From NCBI GenBank assembly GCA_027322375.1, contig DAHVRS010000072.1:1-6583 (forward strand): DNA of 6,583 bases. Direction: 5' to 3'. Positions 1 to 6,583 of the stretch are shown here, piece after piece (within the stretch, counting starts at the first letter, position 1; the number at the start of each line of letters is the position of its first letter). The DNA is from Brachybacterium sp. GTDB lineage: Bacteria; Actinomycetota; Actinomycetes; Actinomycetales; Dermabacteraceae. The translations under genes were made by a program, and so were the position numbers. The notes beneath the pieces are model-generated. The model ran no database searches, had not been told where the DNA came from, and was given only the letters and a program-made list of their open reading frames with translations.

Positions 1-230
1 CCCTTCCGCTCCAGCCTCCCCAGCCGCGAGAGCGCCACATCCGCCAGATGGAACCCATCCATGGGTACCAAGACGGCCCTCTCACCGAGCGCGCCGACCA
101 GCGCCTCCGCGAGCGTGGACTTCCCCGCCCCCGGCGCGCCAGCGATCCCCAAGATCCGCCGCGACCCGGCCCGCAGCGCCTCATCGACCAGCGCTGTCGC
201 CCGCACGACGGCCTCATCGACACCGATCAT
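1..230 (-). CDS. P-loop nucleoside/nucleotide kinase family protein (partial, N-terminal 76 residues; PanK/uridine-kinase-like)
   Basis: This is the N-terminal part of a small-molecule kinase; the rest lies beyond the left edge. Translation from the ATG at 230 is open through position 3 (76 full codons). Residues 28-40 read LGIAGAPGAGKST plus L, a Walker A loop (GAPGAGKST, 31-39) after a beta strand. Residues 56-61 are PMDGFH, the acidic-aromatic motif after strand 2 that is typical of the pantothenate kinase/uridine kinase/phosphoribulokinase group, and the visible part ends in GRLERK, which in this family normally runs on into an RKGAPDTFD-like segment. By family, it should phosphorylate a nucleoside, sugar or vitamin-like metabolite using ATP in the cytoplasm; the substrate cannot be read from this fragment. 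The start overlaps the stop of the helicase gene as ATGA (227-230), so it is very probably co-transcribed and translationally coupled. Family assignment is firm, the exact substrate is unknown. Confidence 0.87.
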   Translation of the reverse strand, partial: MIGVDEAVVRATALVDEALRAGSRRILGIAGAPGAGKSTLAEALVGALGERAVLVPMDGFHLADVALSRLGRLERK

Positions 231-3200
231 CGGAGGGCCACCTCGAGCACCTCGCCGCGCAGCGGCAGATGGATCAGGATCCTCGACGGCGCGAGCCCTG
301 CGGCGGCCAGCGCCTGCGCATAGGTCGCCATCTGCCCCAGATACCGCTCGCGCACATGTCGCACCGGGTCGTCTCCCGGATACGTCTTGTGGTCCACGAG
401 CACCACCTGTCCGTCGGGCAGGCGCAGGAGCGTGTCGATCCAGCCCTCCATCACCTGGTCGTCCTCGTTCCACCAGGTGATCGGCTGCTCGGTGAGCTCC
501 TCCGCATCGGGCAGCTCCTCAGCGAGGAAGCCCGCCCACGCCTCGCCAGCCTCGATCAGCACCGACGGCTCGACAGCCCGAGCAACCGCCCACCGCTCGA
601 CCAGCCGGCCCGCCGCGGAGTGACGCTGCGTGTCATCGAGGTGCGCGAGCGGCAGCGCCAGATACGCATGAACCGCCTCCCCGACCCGCTCCCACTGCGG
701 CCCGCCACCGTCGACGAGCCGTCGTCCGATCATCCGCGGCTCCGAGACCGACCCCGCCACCCCGTCGGCCCCGACCCCTGAGGCCCGGAAGCGGGCGGCG
801 AGCTGTGTTGCGGTCTCCTGCTCCGGCCGGAGCGGGATGTCGGTCGCGGAGAGCGGATCCGCGACGGACTGCAGCGCCGTCGTGTCCTGCTCCATCAGCG
901 CGTCGACGTTCACGCGGGTGACCCGGGCGGGCAGTGGAGCCTCCGCGCGGTCCACGTGGATCTCTTCGTCGTCCCAGGTCAGCAGCGGCGAGTCCCCGTC
1001 GATCAGGGCGTCCAGCTCGCTGCGCGGCCCGCCGATCGCGAGCACGGAGGTGCTCGCCGCGCGGGTGAGGGCCACGTACTGGAGCCGACCGGCCTCCTCG
1101 GTCTCGGACGTGGTCTTCCGCTGGGCGAAGTCGGAGTCGGCGAGTTGCTCAGCCGTCTCGGCGGGAACCGTCAGCTCGGGCCAGAACAGCAGTTCGCGAC
1201 CTGCCAGGGGCGCGGTCACGTCGACCTCGTCGGGGGAGCGCACGAGCACTCCCCAGCTCTGGTCCCGCTGCTTCGCGTCCCGGACCAGATGGGTGACCAC
1301 GTGCTCCCATTCGAGTCCCTTGGCGGAGTGGATGGTGCCAACCCACACCGCATCCGGCAGGCCGGACAGGTCCGGGCCGTCCTCCCAGGCGTCGAGCTCC
1401 GAGCGCAGCCCCGTGAGGGTGATGGGGGAGCCTTCAGCGCGTCGGCGCTCGGTCGTGTCCCGGGCGAGGGCACGCAGCGCGTCGAGGGAACGGCGCCGCG
1501 AGGGCTGACCGCTCCAGCGCTTGATCCGCTGCGGCAGGTCGAGCGCATCGATCAGGGCGCTGATCATCTCCTCGGGGGTGTAGGCGATGCAGGCACGGCG
1601 CACGGCGTGGAGGCCGGTGAGGGTCCGGTCCTCCCACCAGCGCGCATACACCTCGCGGCGAGTCTCCCGGTCCGGGGCGGCCATGAGCTCCTCGAACCAG
1701 CTGCTGTGCGCCTCGTGGTCCTCGAGCAGCGTCACGAGCTCGGTGAGCGCGAGCGTGTCGGAGGCATCCAGGGTCACCGCGAGGGCGGCGCGGACCAGCT
1801 GCGCCTCCCGGGTGGACAGCAGCGAGTGGGCCGCGCCAGCGGTCGGCACGCCACGAGCCTGCAGCGCGGCGACCACGGCGTCCTTCTGCGTGTTGGTGCG
1901 CACCAGCACTGCCGTGGTGCCCGGTGTGAAGGCGCCCTCGTCGATCCGCTGCCGGATCTGCTCGGCGATCATCGCGGCGTGCTTCTCCGCGGAGACCACC
2001 CGGTTGTCGTCCTTCGTCGCCTGCCACACCTCGAGCACTCCGCCTGCGGCCTTCTGTCGCCGCAGCGCCGGGATCTCGAGGGTGATCTGCTCCTCGCCGG
2101 TGTCCTCGGGGTCGAACACCCGTGTGAACACCGCATTGGTGAGCTCCACCAGGTGTTCCTTCGAGCGCCAGGAGTGGGTGAGGTTCCGGATCTGTCCGGT
2201 GCCGAAGACGGTGTCCCCACGGCCCAGGGCCGCGATGATCTTCTGCATCAGCCTCGGATCGGCGTCGCGGAAGCCGTAGATCGCCTGCTTCGGATCGCCC
2301 ACCCAGATCTTGTCCTCGACCAGCCGCGACAGCTCGAGGAAGAGGGCGAGCTGCACGGGGGAGGTGTCCTGGAACTCGTCCACGGCGAGCAGGCGGAAGC
2401 GGGAGGCGACCGACGCGCGCACTCGCGGGGACTCCTGCAGGAGACGCAGCGCCCGCACCTCCTGGTCGATGAAGTCGATCAGGCCCAGGTCCTGCTTGTA
2501 CTGCTCGTAGGTGTCCAGGGACTCCGCGGCGGTGTCGAGGACGAGAGCGATGAGATCGCGGACGTCCTGCTGCCAGGCACCGCAGGTCGTGAAGCTCTCG
2601 GCGATCTCCTCGCTGAGCGGGGCGAGGGTGCGCTTCGCGACAGCGCCGAACGAGCCTGCGGCGATCTTCATCCACTCCGACCACGGTGCGCGGTCGTGAT
2701 CGGCGAGGGTGCGGCGCAGCCGTCGCAGGGACTCGAGGTCGTTCCCTGTCCTGCCCAGGCTCCTGGCGGCGATCGGACCGCCGGCGATCGGCTCCCCGTC
2801 GGGTGAGCGGGAGGCGTCGAGGTCGGCCGCGAGCTCCTGGATCCGGGCGTCCAGCAGGTGCAGCCAGCGTGGCCGTTCGTCCGGTCCCGGCGCGGGCAGC
2901 CCGGCGCTGTCGCGGTACTCCTGCCACGAGGTCTCGATCGCTGCGCGCAGCGCCTCGGCGCTGAGGAGATTGGTGCGGGCGGCGTTGGCGAGGATCCGCA
3001 CCTGCCCGCGCCAGGAGGGGCGGGGGCGGTAGCTCGTGTCGTTCTCGTCGCCGTCGTGCTCGGTCCGAGCCAGCAGGTCGCTGTGCTCCTCCCCGCGCGC
3101 GGCAGCGGTGCGGGCGATCGCGGCGGAGAATGCGGCCTTCTGCGTGCTGTCGTCGAGCACGTCGACGTCGGGGGAGATCCCGGCATCCATCGCATAGTCC

Positions 3201-3454
3201 TTCACGAGCCGGCCGGCCACGGAGTTCACTGTGCCGATCACGGCCGAGTCGATCCCGCGCGCCTCCTCCACCAGCGCTCGGTCCAGCAGCGTCGAGCGGA
3301 CGCGGGAGGTGAGCTCCTCGGCGGCCTTGACGGTGAAGGTCGTCGCGATGACCTCGGAGGGGTCCAGCCCCTCGGCGATCAGATCGGCCAGGCGCTGGGT
3401 GAGGGCGTAGGTCTTGCCCGATCCGGCGGAGGCGTTGATCAGGGTGAACGTCAT
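227..3454 (-). CDS. AddA/RecB-like UvrD-family (SF1A) helicase with C-terminal PD-(D/E)XK nuclease
   Basis: This is the motor subunit of an AddAB-type helicase-nuclease that would unwind and degrade DNA from double-strand ends for recombinational repair. It has 1075 residues. Helicase motifs in order: Walker A ASAGSGKT (8-15), Ia ATTFTVKAAEEL (37-48), an Ib-like GTVNSV (74-79), Walker B/II DEFQDT (359-364), III GDPKQAIYGFR (386-396), IV SWRS (428-431), V GTIHSAKGLEW (706-716) and VI YVALTRA (793-799). The nuclease domain has H929 (GEAVHAY), D1007 (GWID), the D1021-H-K1023 pair (VDHKT) and QxxxY (Q1041, Y1045), so all expected catalytic residues are present. No cysteine cluster is seen in this domain. 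The start is the ATG at 3454: it overlaps the upstream stop as ATGA, has a ribosome binding site and puts Walker A at residue 8; an in-frame GTG at 3478 is less likely. Its partner is the upstream AddB-like gene. It is somewhat shorter than Bacillus AddA. RecB and AdnA/AdnB are the alternatives, but the partner fits AddB best. Confidence 0.95.
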   Translation of the reverse strand: MTFTLINASAGSGKTYALTQRLADLIAEGLDPSEVIATTFTVKAAEELTSRVRSTLLDRALVEEARGIDSAVIGTVNSVAGRLVKDYAMDAGISPDVDVLDDSTQKAAFSAAIARTAAARGEEHSDLLARTEHDGDENDTSYRPRPSWRGQVRILANAARTNLLSAEALRAAIETSWQEYRDSAGLPAPGPDERPRWLHLLDARIQELAADLDASRSPDGEPIAGGPIAARSLGRTGNDLESLRRLRRTLADHDRAPWSEWMKIAAGSFGAVAKRTLAPLSEEIAESFTTCGAWQQDVRDLIALVLDTAAESLDTYEQYKQDLGLIDFIDQEVRALRLLQESPRVRASVASRFRLLAVDEFQDTSPVQLALFLELSRLVEDKIWVGDPKQAIYGFRDADPRLMQKIIAALGRGDTVFGTGQIRNLTHSWRSKEHLVELTNAVFTRVFDPEDTGEEQITLEIPALRRQKAAGGVLEVWQATKDDNRVVSAEKHAAMIAEQIRQRIDEGAFTPGTTAVLVRTNTQKDAVVAALQARGVPTAGAAHSLLSTREAQLVRAALAVTLDASDTLALTELVTLLEDHEAHSSWFEELMAAPDRETRREVYARWWEDRTLTGLHAVRRACIAYTPEEMISALIDALDLPQRIKRWSGQPSRRRSLDALRALARDTTERRRAEGSPITLTGLRSELDAWEDGPDLSGLPDAVWVGTIHSAKGLEWEHVVTHLVRDAKQRDQSWGVLVRSPDEVDVTAPLAGRELLFWPELTVPAETAEQLADSDFAQRKTTSETEEAGRLQYVALTRAASTSVLAIGGPRSELDALIDGDSPLLTWDDEEIHVDRAEAPLPARVTRVNVDALMEQDTTALQSVADPLSATDIPLRPEQETATQLAARFRASGVGADGVAGSVSEPRMIGRRLVDGGGPQWERVGEAVHAYLALPLAHLDDTQRHSAAGRLVERWAVARAVEPSVLIEAGEAWAGFLAEELPDAEELTEQPITWWNEDDQVMEGWIDTLLRLPDGQVVLVDHKTYPGDDPVRHVRERYLGQMATYAQALAAAGLAPSRILIHLPLRGEVLEVALR
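239..244 (-). promoter_or_regulatory. Ribosome binding site candidate for the kinase gene
   Basis: On the minus strand GAGGTG lies 8 bases before the ATG at 230, inside the last codons of the helicase-nuclease gene. Together with the ATGA stop/start overlap at 227-230 it supports the ATG at 230 as the kinase start. The same hexamer recurs a few bases further upstream, so the match could be partly chance in GC-rich coding sequence. Confidence 0.5.
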
Positions 3455-6129
3455 GAGACATCGCCTCTCATCCCGCACAGCAGCGAGAACTCGCAGTAGT
3501 CGCAGCGGGCGTCGACGACGAGGGACCCTTCGGCGCGCGCCGTCTCCCGCGCACTCGCGTAGGTCTTCTGGGCCTTCGTCCGGGGAGTGCTCAGGTCCTC
3601 GCCCGCATCGAGCAGGATCTGCCCGCTGCGTGCATCGACGCGCCCGGCACCGATCTCGTCCAGCGCCTCCGTCATCCCGCTCGTGCCCCGCGCCCAGAGA
3701 TCCTCGATGTCCAGGGTCGGACGGCCGTGGGGGTCGAGCGCGGGGTTCGCGGAGACGAACTCTCCCTGGGAGAGCAGGAAGTACCCCACGTCGGTGCCCT
3801 CCTCATGCAGCGAGTGCGCGTAGGCGGCGAGCTGGAGCGCCTCGCCCGACTCGAAGAGCTCCGGGTACTTGCGCGCCGCGTAGGTCCACTTCAGATCGAT
3901 CACGGTGGGCCGGCCCTGCGCGTCCTCGGCGACCACGTCCCGATATCCGACGAAGGGCACCGTCACGTCGCCGCGTCGCAGGTGCAGGATGAGCGGCTCC
4001 TCGAAGCGCGACTCCACCGACGTGATCACCAGGCCCGCCGCCCCGAGCCGGTCGAAGAACTCCACCAGCGAACGGACCGCCCGTTCCCGCAGGTCCACGA
4101 GCTCGACCTCGCGGCCCGGCAGCAGCAGCTCGGAGGCCAGGCGCGGTACCTGGGTCTCGATCTCCTCGCTGATCCGACGGGCCGACGGAGTTCTCTCACC
4201 GCTGCTGACCAGCTGCTCGACGACGGCATGCACCAGGGTGCCGATCATCCGGTTCCCGGTGGGGACGGCGGCGACCGATGCAGCGCGGATCCGCAGGCCG
4301 TTCTTGAAGGTCCACTTCTGCCGGCATCCCAGCAGGTCCTCCGCCTGGGAGTAGGACAGCCGCGAGGGCAGCAGATGCGGTGCGGGAGCCACCACCTTGG
4401 TGAGGTCCGAGGGCAGGGGAGCGATCGGCGACGGCACGGGGACCGTGAGCGGCCGGCGCGACCCGATCAGGGCGAACTCCTCCATCCCGAGAGTCTCCGC
4501 AGGGGAGAGGGTGAGCTCCTCGAGCACCTCCTCGACGCCCTGCCCGGCGGTGGCGCGTCCCGCGGCGAGGTGCGCGAGGAGCGCATGCGGGGCGGTGGGC
4601 TTCTCCGCCCGACGGCGGGTGCGCACCACGACGATCCGGTCAGCGCCATGCAACCCGCGCAGCCCGGCATCGGTGCCGAGCGCGGCGAGCTGTGCGGGCG
4701 CGAGGAGCCGGGCCCCGAGCCCGGTGAGCGCCTCGACCTCCGCCGCATCCCAGATCACCCCGGTGGCGACATCGTCGCGGTCCGCTCCCCACCACAGCAC
4801 ATCTCCGCCGACGGGGAGCAGCTGCGACGGGCGGGAGCAGGTGCGCCAGCGGGAGGTCGCCTCGGGCCGGGCGAAGGGCGATCCGGCACGACCGCCGGCG
4901 GACTCGATGATCTGGGCGAGTTCTCGCGGGCGCAGCGCCTGCCCTGGCGCGTACTCCTCGAGCACATCGAGCAGCACCTGCAGATGTGTCGAGGCCCTTG
5001 ACAGGGACGGGTCGCCCTGGCCCAGCGCTCGCAGGCGCGCCCCGAGCGGTGCGGTCACCTCCCGCACTTGCGCCGGGGTGAGTTCCTCGGGCGCAAGCGG
5101 TGCGGTGACCAGCGCGGACAGCGCGCGCAGCATCTCGAGCCCGCTCGCGGAGAGCTCCTCGTCGCCCTCGAGGCTCGCCATCGCCTTCTGCCACGCGGTC
5201 CCGCCTGTGCCGGGCTCCTGAGCGAGAGCGTCCAGCAGCACGCTGCGTGCTCGCGCCGGGACGAGTCCCACCTGTTCGCGCCCGTCCTCGGGGGCGTCCA
5301 TCACGCGCAGGTCGAGGAAAGCGGCGAGCTGCCGCACGTCGACGGGGGCGACGGCGAGCGAGAGATACAGCGGCAGGATCTGCAGCGCGGTGCGGTGCGC
5401 GGCAGGCTCCGCGACCCCGACGGCGGGCAGGCCCCTGCGATGAAGCTCCTGGTCGAGGAGCACGGTGTCCGCTCCTGCCAGGAGCTGCAGTGGTGCGTCG
5501 GCGCGCCCGGCGAGAAGACGGGCCGCCGTCTCCGCGGCGGTCCACTCGTCCTCTGCCTCGACGATGACCAGCTCGGGGCGTTCCTGCCGCTCGGGCTGCA
5601 CCCGCTCGACCACCACCCCTGCCGCCTCGAGGAGCTGGAGCAGGCGCGGCCACAGTCCCGGCAGCGAGGCAGGATCCTCGTGGCAGTGCAGGATCTCGAT
5701 GCCCAGCGGCCAGGTGACCTCCTCGGTGAGGACATCGACCAGCTCACGCAGGTCGTCGGCGGCACCCGGTGCGAGGCGCGGCGCTGCGGACTCGATCGCG
5801 CCGAGCGCCGCGATGCGCTCCGAATCGCTCTCCGCCCCCTCCAGCCGCGCCCCCGCGGTGACAGCGGCGTCGCGCCAGGCGAGCATGGTCGAGGCTGTCG
5901 CCCAGGGGTCCACTGCGAAGGACTCGCGAATCCAGGGATGATCCGCCTCGGCGATCCGCCGCAGGTACTGCGCCACCCTCACCGCGGGCTCGACCGCGGG
6001 ACGGGTCAGCCCCAGCCGACCCTGCAGCAACTGCACCAGGCCGCGCGGGCCGAGACGCGCGGCACCCGCCGCACCACCCCCGTCGGCCCAGGCCGCACCG
6101 TCCAGGGACCAGCCGAACTCGATACGCAT
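3451..6129 (-). CDS. AddB-like PD-(D/E)XK nuclease subunit with Fe-S cluster motif and helicase-like N-terminal region
   Basis: This is the partner subunit of the AddA-like helicase encoded directly downstream, expected to handle the second DNA strand of a resecting helicase-nuclease. It has 892 residues. The first two thirds resemble an inactivated SF1 helicase fold: a GP..L..LL..RLGL segment (27-41), a strand ELVIVEAEDEW (186-196), LLDQELHRRGLPAVG (224-238) and HRTALQILPLYL (245-256), then GGDVLWWG near 446. I find no Walker A loop, so it should not be a motor. The C-terminal nuclease has H634 (GTLVH), D731 (GYRD), D745-L-K747 (IDLKW) and QxxxY (Q766, Y770), all in place. C602 (GCRQKW) plus C876-X2-C879-X5-C885 match the 4Fe-4S staple known from AddB. 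Bacillus AddB is over 1100 residues, so this one is short. The start at 6129 has a good ribosome binding site; a GTG at 6153 is less likely. The stop overlaps the next start as ATGA. Sequence divergence leaves the exact subfamily uncertain. Confidence 0.93.
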   Translation of the reverse strand: MRIEFGWSLDGAAWADGGGAAGAARLGPRGLVQLLQGRLGLTRPAVEPAVRVAQYLRRIAEADHPWIRESFAVDPWATASTMLAWRDAAVTAGARLEGAESDSERIAALGAIESAAPRLAPGAADDLRELVDVLTEEVTWPLGIEILHCHEDPASLPGLWPRLLQLLEAAGVVVERVQPERQERPELVIVEAEDEWTAAETAARLLAGRADAPLQLLAGADTVLLDQELHRRGLPAVGVAEPAAHRTALQILPLYLSLAVAPVDVRQLAAFLDLRVMDAPEDGREQVGLVPARARSVLLDALAQEPGTGGTAWQKAMASLEGDEELSASGLEMLRALSALVTAPLAPEELTPAQVREVTAPLGARLRALGQGDPSLSRASTHLQVLLDVLEEYAPGQALRPRELAQIIESAGGRAGSPFARPEATSRWRTCSRPSQLLPVGGDVLWWGADRDDVATGVIWDAAEVEALTGLGARLLAPAQLAALGTDAGLRGLHGADRIVVVRTRRRAEKPTAPHALLAHLAAGRATAGQGVEEVLEELTLSPAETLGMEEFALIGSRRPLTVPVPSPIAPLPSDLTKVVAPAPHLLPSRLSYSQAEDLLGCRQKWTFKNGLRIRAASVAAVPTGNRMIGTLVHAVVEQLVSSGERTPSARRISEEIETQVPRLASELLLPGREVELVDLRERAVRSLVEFFDRLGAAGLVITSVESRFEEPLILHLRRGDVTVPFVGYRDVVAEDAQGRPTVIDLKWTYAARKYPELFESGEALQLAAYAHSLHEEGTDVGYFLLSQGEFVSANPALDPHGRPTLDIEDLWARGTSGMTEALDEIGAGRVDARSGQILLDAGEDLSTPRTKAQKTYASARETARAEGSLVVDARCDYCEFSLLCGMRGDVS
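3464..3469 (-). promoter_or_regulatory. Ribosome binding site deciding the AddA-like start
   Basis: GAGAGG on the minus strand lies 9 bases before the ATG at 3454, inside the final codons of the AddB-like gene. It selects the ATG at 3454 over the in-frame GTG at 3478, and with the ATGA overlap (3451-3454) indicates translational coupling of the two subunits. Confidence 0.65.
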
Positions 6130-6134
6130 GCCCA

Positions 6135-6141
6135 CCTCTTT
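6135..6141 (-). promoter_or_regulatory. Ribosome binding site deciding the AddB-like start
   Basis: AAAGAGG on the minus strand is followed by TGGGC and then ATG at 6129, a 5-base spacing. It supports the ATG at 6129 (protein beginning MRIEFGW) over the in-frame GTG at 6153, which would translate the ribosome binding site itself into the odd residues RPQKEVG. Confidence 0.75.
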
Positions 6142-6151
6142 CTGCGGTCTC

Positions 6152-6157
6152 ACCTTA
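6152..6157 (-). promoter_or_regulatory. Weak candidate -10 box upstream of the AddB-like gene
   Basis: TAAGGT on the minus strand fits the actinobacterial TAnnnT -10 pattern and is the only AT-leaning hexamer in the 39-base gap between the sulfatase stop and the AddB-like start. A transcript beginning about 7 bases downstream would have a leader of roughly 15 bases. No -35 (TTGAC-like) is seen at 16-18 bases upstream, where the sequence is GC-rich sulfatase coding, so the call is tentative. The alternative is read-through from the sulfatase gene. Confidence 0.25.
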
Positions 6158-6168
6158 GGGGAGGGCGG

Positions 6169-6583
6169 TCACAGCCGGGCGTGCTCCGCCACCCATGACG
6201 CCTCCGATCGCAGCTTCCTGCCGGGCACGAGCTGCCCGTCCTCGACGAACCCTTCCTCGCGCCCCTCGAGCTCCGAGATGAGCAGCTCCCGATGCTGGGC
6301 CAGCACCTCCGGCTCCTCCCCAGCGAGGTCATGCAGTTCTTGCGGATCCGCCTCGAGATCGAACAGCTGCTCATGCCCGTCCCCGGAGAACCACAGGTAT
6401 TTCCACCGCTCAGACCGGATCCACTGCATCGAATGCCTCCCCAGCGACCCGATCAGATGCTCGCCATGCAGATAATCGCGTGGTCCCTCTCCACGAGAGG
6501 AACCCCGCAGATCCACCCCATCCCCCCCCTCCGGCACCGGCACCCCCGCAAGCCCCAACAACGTCGGCATCACATCCCGCAGC
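6169..6583 (-). CDS. Sulfatase family protein (partial, C-terminal 137 residues)
   Basis: This is the C-terminal end of an alkaline-phosphatase-superfamily sulfatase, an enzyme that hydrolyses sulfate esters; the gene enters through the right edge and is open from position 6582 to the TGA at 6171-6169. The first visible residues, LRDVMPTLLGLAG and VPVP, are the usual D-(I/V/L)-MPTLL-LAG-(I/V)P segment of choline-sulfatase/arylsulfatase relatives. Further on come the YLHGEH segment, then HSMQWIRSERWKYLWF, G.EQLFDLEADPQELHDLA, the conserved 'trained to be weighed' end in which a lysine strand and an LFDL..DP.E..NLA-like motif recur across the family. The catalytic Cys/Ser-X-Pro-X-Arg site that matures to formylglycine is N-terminal and not visible, so activity and substrate cannot be judged. 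Cellular location is also unknown because any signal peptide is outside. It is on the same strand as the AddB-like gene and ends 39 bases before it, so read-through transcription is possible without a functional link being implied. Confidence 0.92.
   Translation of the reverse strand, partial: LRDVMPTLLGLAGVPVPEGGDGVDLRGSSRGEGPRDYLHGEHLIGSLGRHSMQWIRSERWKYLWFSGDGHEQLFDLEADPQELHDLAGEEPEVLAQHRELLISELEGREEGFVEDGQLVPGRKLRSEASWVAEHARL

Noticed and set aside
956..2806. Plus-strand open frame of 616 codons opposite the AddA-like gene
   Set aside because: It is a stop-free shadow of GC-rich coding sequence: it lies wholly antisense to a gene with a full set of helicase motifs, its composition is low-complexity G/L/R/E, and it shows no recognisable domain.
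1434..3461. Minus-strand 675-codon frame overlapping the AddA-like gene
   Set aside because: It is the alternate frame of the same strand, with arginine/proline/glycine-rich composition typical of frame-shifted GC-rich genes, and it lacks motifs.
3455..3478. GTG at 3478 as start of the AddA-like protein
   Set aside because: It would add eight residues with no homology value; the ATG at 3454 has the ATGA overlap and GAGAGG at 9 bases.
227..6129. Identity as AdnAB or RecBCD
   Set aside because: AdnAB has a helicase motor in both subunits, but the upstream protein shows no Walker A; RecBCD would need a RecC without an active nuclease and a RecD, neither of which is seen.
6130..6153. GTG at 6153 as start of the AddB-like protein
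   Set aside because: It would place the AAAGAGG ribosome binding site inside the coding region; the ATG at 6129 fits that site.
3727..6198. Two long plus-strand open frames (3727-5001 and 5068-6198) opposite the AddB-like gene
   Set aside because: Both are antisense to a gene with conserved nuclease and cysteine motifs, and neither shows a domain or convincing ribosome binding site.
1..6583. Mobile element, CRISPR array, tRNA/rRNA or phage defence island
   Set aside because: No transposase, integrase, repeat array or terminal inverted repeats were seen, gene composition looks uniform, and the flanking genes are metabolic. A defence role for the helicase-nuclease is possible but not supported by context here.

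Overview
The window is very GC-rich with dense, tightly packed coding on the minus strand only. Codon choice, the Shine-Dalgarno sites and the ATGA gene junctions suggest a high-GC actinobacterium. Micrococcales, perhaps a Brachybacterium-like relative, is an inference from general character and not from a marker gene.

Reading in the direction of transcription (right to left) there are four genes. (1) At 6583-6169 is the C-terminal part of a sulfatase; its 5' end and catalytic site lie outside the window. (2) After 39 bases comes an 892-residue AddB-like protein (6129-3451): a helicase-like region with no visible Walker A, followed by a PD-(D/E)XK nuclease framed by four cysteines typical of an iron-sulfur cluster. 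(3) Overlapping it by ATGA is a 1075-residue AddA/RecB-type protein (3454-227) with a full set of UvrD-type (SF1) helicase motifs and a second, apparently intact nuclease domain. (4) Overlapping that by another ATGA is the start of a P-loop small-molecule kinase (230-1), cut by the left edge.

Genes 2 and 3 should form an AddAB-type helicase-nuclease that unwinds and resects double-strand DNA ends: one ATP-driven motor (AddA-like), two nuclease sites, and an Fe-S-stapled AddB-like scaffold. This is not the actinobacterial AdnAB arrangement, where both subunits carry a helicase domain. The AddB-like subunit is shorter than classical AddB, so the pair looks like a divergent branch of the family. 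The kinase is translationally coupled to the helicase-nuclease, which makes a three-gene unit whose shared logic is not obvious.

There is no tRNA, rRNA, CRISPR array, insertion sequence or long intergenic region. The only non-coding stretch is the 39-base gap at 6130-6168, which holds the AddB-like gene's ribosome binding site and a weak candidate -10 box.
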